From DATCHW01 sp036508135 (GTDB taxonomy: Bacteria; Bacteroidota; Ignavibacteria; Tepidaquicellales; Tepidaquicellaceae), in the NCBI GenBank assembly GCA_036508135.1, contig DATCHW010000293.1:1-17471 (forward strand): a DNA stretch of 17,471 nt, in the 5' to 3' direction. Below, in pieces: positions 14,272 through 17,471 of the stretch (position 1 is the first letter of the stretch; each line of letters begins with the position of its first letter). The translations under genes were made by a program, and so were the position numbers. The notes under the pieces were generated by a model, which had not been told where the DNA came from, ran no database searches, and was given only the letters and a program-made list of their open reading frames with translations.

Positions 14272-14285
14272 ATCCTGTTAATCCT
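14272..14285 (+). repeat. inverted copy of the 14-bp repeat flanking the GxxExxY gene
   Basis: ATCCTGTTAATCCT here is the exact reverse complement of 13755-13768. A decayed second copy, ATCTTGTTAATCTTGT, lies at 14295-14310 and runs into the stop codon of the upstream ABC gene. The two flanks therefore bracket the GxxExxY gene in opposite orientation over about 530 bp. Confidence 0.8.
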
Positions 14286-14309
14286 CTTTTTTAAATCTTG
14301 TTAATCTTG

Positions 14310-16061
14310 TCATAATTCCTCTATCTCTTCTTCAAGCAGCTGCTTTTGATATATGCTTTGATAAATTCCTTCTTTCTCTAATAACTCCTGATGAGTTCCT
14401 TCTTCTGCTATGCATCCGTCAGAAATTACTATTATCTTGTCTGCATTCTGTATCGTCGATATTCTATGCGCAATTATTATACTTGTCCTTTCTCTCATCA
14501 CTTTTCTCAATCCCGAAAGTACTTCTTCTTCCGTATGAGTATCAACTGCTGATAGTGAATCATCCAATATCAGGATCTTTGGCTTCAGATATACTGCTCT
14601 TGCAATTGCAGTTCTTTGCTTCTGTCCTCCGGAAAGTGTGATGCCCCGCTCCCCTAAAATTGTTTTGAATTTTTCGGGAAATAAATTTACATCTTTGTAT
14701 AATCCCGAAACTTCCGCTGCCCTCAATACATCGATATCATCAATTTCATCAGATGAATATGTGATATTTCTTTCTATTGAGTCAGAAAAAAGAAATGATT
14801 CCTGCGGGACAATTCCTATCGATTTTCGCAATGATTCAAGAGGAATCTTTTTAATATCCATTCCGTCGATAAAAATATCTCCTTCGGTTGAATCGAATAT
14901 CCTTGGAAGAAGATTCACTAATGTGGTCTTACCTTCGCCTGTATGTCCGATAATCCCTAGTGTTGAAGCTTCCGGTATTTTTAAATTTATGTTTTTCAGT
15001 ACAAATTTATCCGTACCCGGATACATGAACGATACATCTTTGAATTCTATTCCGCCTTTGATTTTATCAGGGGTAATTGATTTGTCCGTAAAATTATCAT
15101 CTTTAATTGCCGGTTGAGTATTAATTATTTTCATTATTCTCTGCATTGATGGAGCCGCCCGTTGAACTAAATTGATAATCCATCCGAATGCTATCATAGG
15201 CCAGGTGAGCTGTCCGAGATAAACTATAAATTCAGTTATGTTACCGAGAGTTAATTTCCCTGAAATATATTTCAATCCGCCAAAGTAAATCACTAAAATT
15301 ATCGATATTCCGGTCAGCAAAAACATCATGGGAAAAGAATATGCCTGAAGTCTTGCAAGAGACAGATTCTTTTTCTGATAATCCTGCGAAATCCTGTTAA
15401 ACTCTTCTATCTCGAATTTTTCCCTGACATAAGATTTTATTACTCTTATCCCTGAAAAATTTTCCTGTGCCTTTGTTGTCATATTACTGAATGATTCCTG
15501 TACCTTCATAGACCTTGAATACATATATTTCATTACTTTATATACCAAAAAAGATATCAGCGGAAGCGGCAATAGTGCAATTAACGTGATATCAGCAGCA
15601 ATATTAAATAATATTATAAGTGTAATAACAGTTCGAAATAATGTCTGTATAGAATACATTATCCCCGGACCAATAAGATTGCGCACATTATTGATATCGT
15701 TAGTAGCATGTGCCATCAGGTCACCTGTTGTTGTATTATTGTAAAATGTTTTATCCAGATTTTGAAGGTGTGTAAAAAAATCATACCTCATATCATTTTC
15801 AATTTCCCTTGATACCACGATCAAAGTCTGCCGGGTGAAAAATAAAAATATTCCGCTTATTAACATAAGAGAAACACTTACCACACCGTAATAAAGAAAA
15901 GAGTGATTGCTTGTTTGCTTTGTGAGCTCATCTACTGCATTACCTAAAACAAGTGGATACAGGCTTCCTAAAAATATGCTAATAACCACGAACGAAAAAC
16001 CCCAAAAGATTTTTAATTTATATCGTTTAAGGTACGGAAATAGTGGAAGTAAGTCTTTCAT
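14310..16061 (-). CDS. heterodimeric ABC exporter, subunit with degenerate Walker B (LmrC/TM287-like)
   Basis: This 583-residue half-transporter has a membrane domain (about 10-300) with six predicted helices, and an ATPase. ATPase motifs are Walker A G-H-T-G-E-G-K-T-T (372-380), Q-loop Q420, a canonical signature L-S-G-G-Q (476-480), Walker B I-L-I-L-D-D (496-501) and H-loop H532. The catalytic glutamate after Walker B is aspartate (D501), which marks the degenerate site of heterodimeric exporters such as TM287/288. That site would be completed by the F-S-V-G-Q signature of the partner at 11916-13718, so the two match. It is the first gene of the minus-strand group. The start ATG lies directly before a typical amphipathic helix (K-D-L-L-P-L-F-P-Y-L-K-R-Y-K). 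The divergent gap to the next gene is 117 bp. Confidence 0.95.
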   Translation of the reverse strand: MKDLLPLFPYLKRYKLKIFWGFSFVVISIFLGSLYPLVLGNAVDELTKQTSNHSFLYYGVVSVSLMLISGIFLFFTRQTLIVVSREIENDMRYDFFTHLQNLDKTFYNNTTTGDLMAHATNDINNVRNLIGPGIMYSIQTLFRTVITLIILFNIAADITLIALLPLPLISFLVYKVMKYMYSRSMKVQESFSNMTTKAQENFSGIRVIKSYVREKFEIEEFNRISQDYQKKNLSLARLQAYSFPMMFLLTGISIILVIYFGGLKYISGKLTLGNITEFIVYLGQLTWPMIAFGWIINLVQRAAPSMQRIMKIINTQPAIKDDNFTDKSITPDKIKGGIEFKDVSFMYPGTDKFVLKNINLKIPEASTLGIIGHTGEGKTTLVNLLPRIFDSTEGDIFIDGMDIKKIPLESLRKSIGIVPQESFLFSDSIERNITYSSDEIDDIDVLRAAEVSGLYKDVNLFPEKFKTILGERGITLSGGQKQRTAIARAVYLKPKILILDDSLSAVDTHTEEEVLSGLRKVMRERTSIIIAHRISTIQNADKIIVISDGCIAEEGTHQELLEKEGIYQSIYQKQLLEEEIEEL

Positions 16062-16178
16062 AAATTAGAATAATTTATGTATATTTTATTTAATTTTGAA
16101 TGCAAAAAAGTCTTTTAAAATATATAAATTATACATATGTTAATGTTAAATATTATAACAATTATATATTTATTTTAG

Positions 16179-16706
16179 TTGTATAAAAAACACATTTCCA
16201 TATTATTATCTGTATTAATTGTATTCAACTGTTTCGGATATGTGGTTACATATGTTCAAATGCAATATCTTTTTAAAAACTTCGGATACGAAAAAATCAA
16301 CAGTTATATTTCTGAAAATGAACTGACAAAAATAGAAATAAATAAAAATGATTTAAATGAATATTCAGGATTTGAAAGAATTGAAGAAACTGAAATAAGA
16401 TATAATGAGAAAATGTACGATATTCTTAAAGAAGAAGACAACGGCAATAAAGTTGTCTTTTACTGCATATGCGATGAAAATGAAAACGCACTTCAAAAGG
16501 CGTTTGTATCTTTTATGGAAGCGAATACAGGTTCAGCAGAATCTAATCCTCTTTTAAATTATATAAAACATACATTATTAAAAGCGGTTACACCTGATGA
16601 TAATAATATCTGTTTTGAAAAAGTTTATGATAGATATATTCCTAATAATCAGGAATTTTATATAAATTATAAATCTGATGTACCGTTCCCCCCTCCAAAG
16701 ATATAA
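16179..16706 (+). CDS. membrane-anchored hypothetical protein with proline-rich C-terminal end
   Basis: This is a 175-residue protein of unknown function. Residues 5-27 form one hydrophobic helix after a basic start (M-Y-K-K-H), acting as an uncleaved anchor or signal segment. The rest is acidic, soluble and probably extracytoplasmic, ending in P-F-P-P-P-K-I. The start has to be the TTG at 16179: TAG at 16176-16178 stops the frame, and the next ATG lies at codon 28, beyond the hydrophobic segment. No Shine-Dalgarno site is seen. I recall similar small 'YISENEL...' anchored proteins in Bacteroidota and Ignavibacteria, but no function. It is divergent from the ABC exporter group, so it probably has its own promoter in the 117-bp gap; a TAATTTTG at 16091-16098 fits the Bacteroidota TAnnTTTG box weakly. 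Confidence 0.7.
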   Translation: MYKKHISILLSVLIVFNCFGYVVTYVQMQYLFKNFGYEKINSYISENELTKIEINKNDLNEYSGFERIEETEIRYNEKMYDILKEEDNGNKVVFYCICDENENALQKAFVSFMEANTGSAESNPLLNYIKHTLLKAVTPDDNNICFEKVYDRYIPNNQEFYINYKSDVPFPPPKI

Positions 16707-16764
16707 CCCTTTTATGCTCTTCGATCTAAATAATTCGACTTCTATATTTATAAAATGATTTTTT

Positions 16765-16803
16765 TATATTTGAGTTTGTAGAATTCGAAATCGTTAACGA
16801 TTT
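16765..16803 (+). promoter_or_regulatory. TAnnTTTG-like box followed by perfect 16-bp palindrome
   Basis: TATATTTG (16765-16772) matches the Bacteroidota -7 consensus TAnnTTTG. Sixteen bases on is AAATCGTTAACGATTT (16788-16803), a perfect 16-bp palindrome typical of a dimeric regulator's operator. It lies between two small plus-strand genes, about 115 bp before the next start. No convincing -33 TTG is seen and AT-rich DNA makes the box easy to hit by chance; the palindrome is the firmer part. Confidence 0.45.
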
Positions 16804-16842
16804 TTGTAAAATAAAATTTTGCAGCATTTTCCTTACATTTCA

Positions 16843-16868
16843 GTGGGGATGATTTAGAAGCTCCCCGC
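16843..16868 (+). other. GC-rich hairpin in the leader of the small membrane protein gene
   Basis: GTGGGGA (16843-16849) pairs with TCCCCGC (16862-16868), including one G-T wobble, over a 12-base loop. It stands out in very AT-rich DNA and lies about 50 bases before the next ATG. There is no T-tract, so it is not an ordinary terminator; it may be a leader structure or decayed repeat. Confidence 0.35.
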
Positions 16869-16919
16869 ATTGATTTAAAAAAATGAAATTTATTCTAAAT
16901 TAAAACAGAAAGTATTAAA

Positions 16920-17138
16920 ATGACAGAAGTAGTTAATAAATCCAATAAATTTCTTACAGCATTATCAATTATTTTTATTATTGCGGGGCTGGTAACACTC
17001 TTACCTTACAAAAATATAGATGATGATTGTTTTTTAGGATATAAAGCTTTATGTGCCTTTACACCCATAAGTACCGTTATTTTATTTATTGTTGGTGCAT
17101 TTTTCTGGTTCTTCCGTAAACGCGAAATAAAAAAATAA
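16920..17138 (+). CDS. small two-helix membrane protein
   Basis: This is a 72-residue hypothetical protein with two predicted transmembrane helices: about 11-29 (F-L-T-A-L-S-I-I-F-I-I-A-G-L-V) and 47-65 (P-I-S-T-V-I-L-F-I-V-G-A-F-F-W-F-F). They are joined by a short loop with an acidic D-D-D and two cysteines (C37, C45). The basic C-terminal end (R-K-R-E-I-K-K) suggests both termini are cytoplasmic by the positive-inside rule. The ATG follows a purine-rich AACAGAAAG rather than a clear Shine-Dalgarno site. I do not recognise the family. It may be expressed from the promoter-like region upstream. Confidence 0.65.
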   Translation: MTEVVNKSNKFLTALSIIFIIAGLVTLLPYKNIDDDCFLGYKALCAFTPISTVILFIVGAFFWFFRKREIKK

Positions 17139-17206
17139 TACTAGACAGTGCAAATAAATCTGTAAGAAAACTCAACACTTCCTCTACCGTTTACTGCAGG
17201 GGTGAG

Positions 17207-17325
17207 GATCGACCTTGAATGGAGCTTTAGCCCCAAAAGGTCATTCTGAACCAGGATTTTCATATTCTTTTTTTTGAAGTCCTACCATCGGAACTAGAGA
17301 AAAAAGCTCTCCTTTGGAGAGGGTT
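17207..17325. repeat. intergenic palindromic hairpins upstream of a transposase remnant (REP-like)
   Basis: GACCTT (17211-17216) pairs with AAGGTC (17237-17242) around an imperfect inner stem (GGAGC / GCCCC). Further on, CTCTCC (17307-17312) pairs with GGAGAG (17316-17321) over a TTT loop and is followed by GGTTTGGGG. The sequence is richer in G and C than its surroundings and contains no ORF. It resembles dispersed intergenic repeats of this bacterial group; some of it could be the end of the IS at the right edge. Confidence 0.4.
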
Positions 17326-17355
17326 TGGGGTAATGTCATAAGGATAAGCATAATA

Positions 17356-17471
17356 TTAAACTGGTTTTAGTTTGTACTTAAAAACGTTGCAATATGATTT
17401 CACTACTCTTGGATAACTTCTGCCCGGTCTTATTTTGATTTTATTCCTGCTCAACAGTTTTCTTATGTCTT
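17356..17471 (-). CDS. C-terminal end of a probable IS4-type transposase (partial, runs off window)
   Basis: On the minus strand a frame is open from the right edge to a TAA at 17358-17356, giving 37 residues. The key stretch is K-I-R-P-G-R-S-Y-P-R-V-V-K, followed by a basic tail ending K-L-K-P-V. A basic 'RP.RSyPRvvK' end is, from memory, typical of IS4-family DDE transposases, after the catalytic domain. The catalytic residues would lie outside the window. The gene may be intact or a remnant; the short length seen limits the call. Confidence 0.5.
   Translation of the reverse strand, partial: DIRKLLSRNKIKIRPGRSYPRVVKSYCNVFKYKLKPV

Noticed and set aside
14638..15117. 159-codon plus-strand ORF inside the second ABC gene
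   Set aside because: It is opposite the ATPase domain, whose motifs are all intact on the minus strand; no ribosome site or recognisable protein pattern.

Overview
The window is AT-rich, low-GC DNA from a bacterium. The gene types, the scarcity of Shine-Dalgarno sites in the central and right-hand genes, a LytTR regulator, a GxxExxY protein and an acyl-ACP thioesterase all point to the Bacteroidota/Chlorobi (FCB) group, perhaps an Ignavibacteria-like lineage. That placement is an inference from gene style, not from a marker gene.

Region 1 (1 to about 3816) is the right end of an integrated genetic element. It holds the 3' end of a probable GHKL/Hsp90-like ATPase, two accessory genes (a Cys-motif protein and a DUF4241-like protein), a possible 28-residue overlapping ORF, an excisionase-like helix-turn-helix protein and a tyrosine recombinase. 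The recombinase is followed by a perfect tandem 11-bp repeat, a strong terminator and the 5' part of a tRNA-Pro(GGG) gene on the minus strand. That tRNA is cut in the 3' side of its anticodon stem, which marks the likely attachment site. Three element genes have strong Shine-Dalgarno sites; the genes to the right mostly do not.

Region 2 (about 3817 to 11200) looks chromosomal: tRNA-Arg(ACG), a small conserved-looking protein, an acyl-ACP thioesterase, then a plus-strand series of a four-PAS histidine kinase, a receiver-LytTR regulator, and a translationally coupled pair. The pair is a protein with a YbjN/CesT-like domain and a cytoplasmic HtrA-type serine protease carrying a zinc ribbon and a second YbjN/CesT-like domain. 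The two YbjN-like domains align without gaps over 62 residues with 17 identities, so the pair probably works together. I regard it as the best candidate for an undescribed system here.

Region 3 (about 11203 to 16061, minus strand) has rdgB (XTP/dITP pyrophosphatase) and the two halves of a heterodimeric ABC exporter with one degenerate ATP site. A GxxExxY (PDDEXK-like) gene sits between the halves, is bracketed by inverted copies of a 14-bp repeat, and ends in a tail made of that repeat. It looks like an inserted cassette.

Region 4 (about 16062 to the end) has two small membrane-anchored proteins, a perfect 16-bp palindrome behind a promoter-like box, intergenic hairpins, and at the right edge the C-terminal end of a probable IS4-type transposase on the minus strand.
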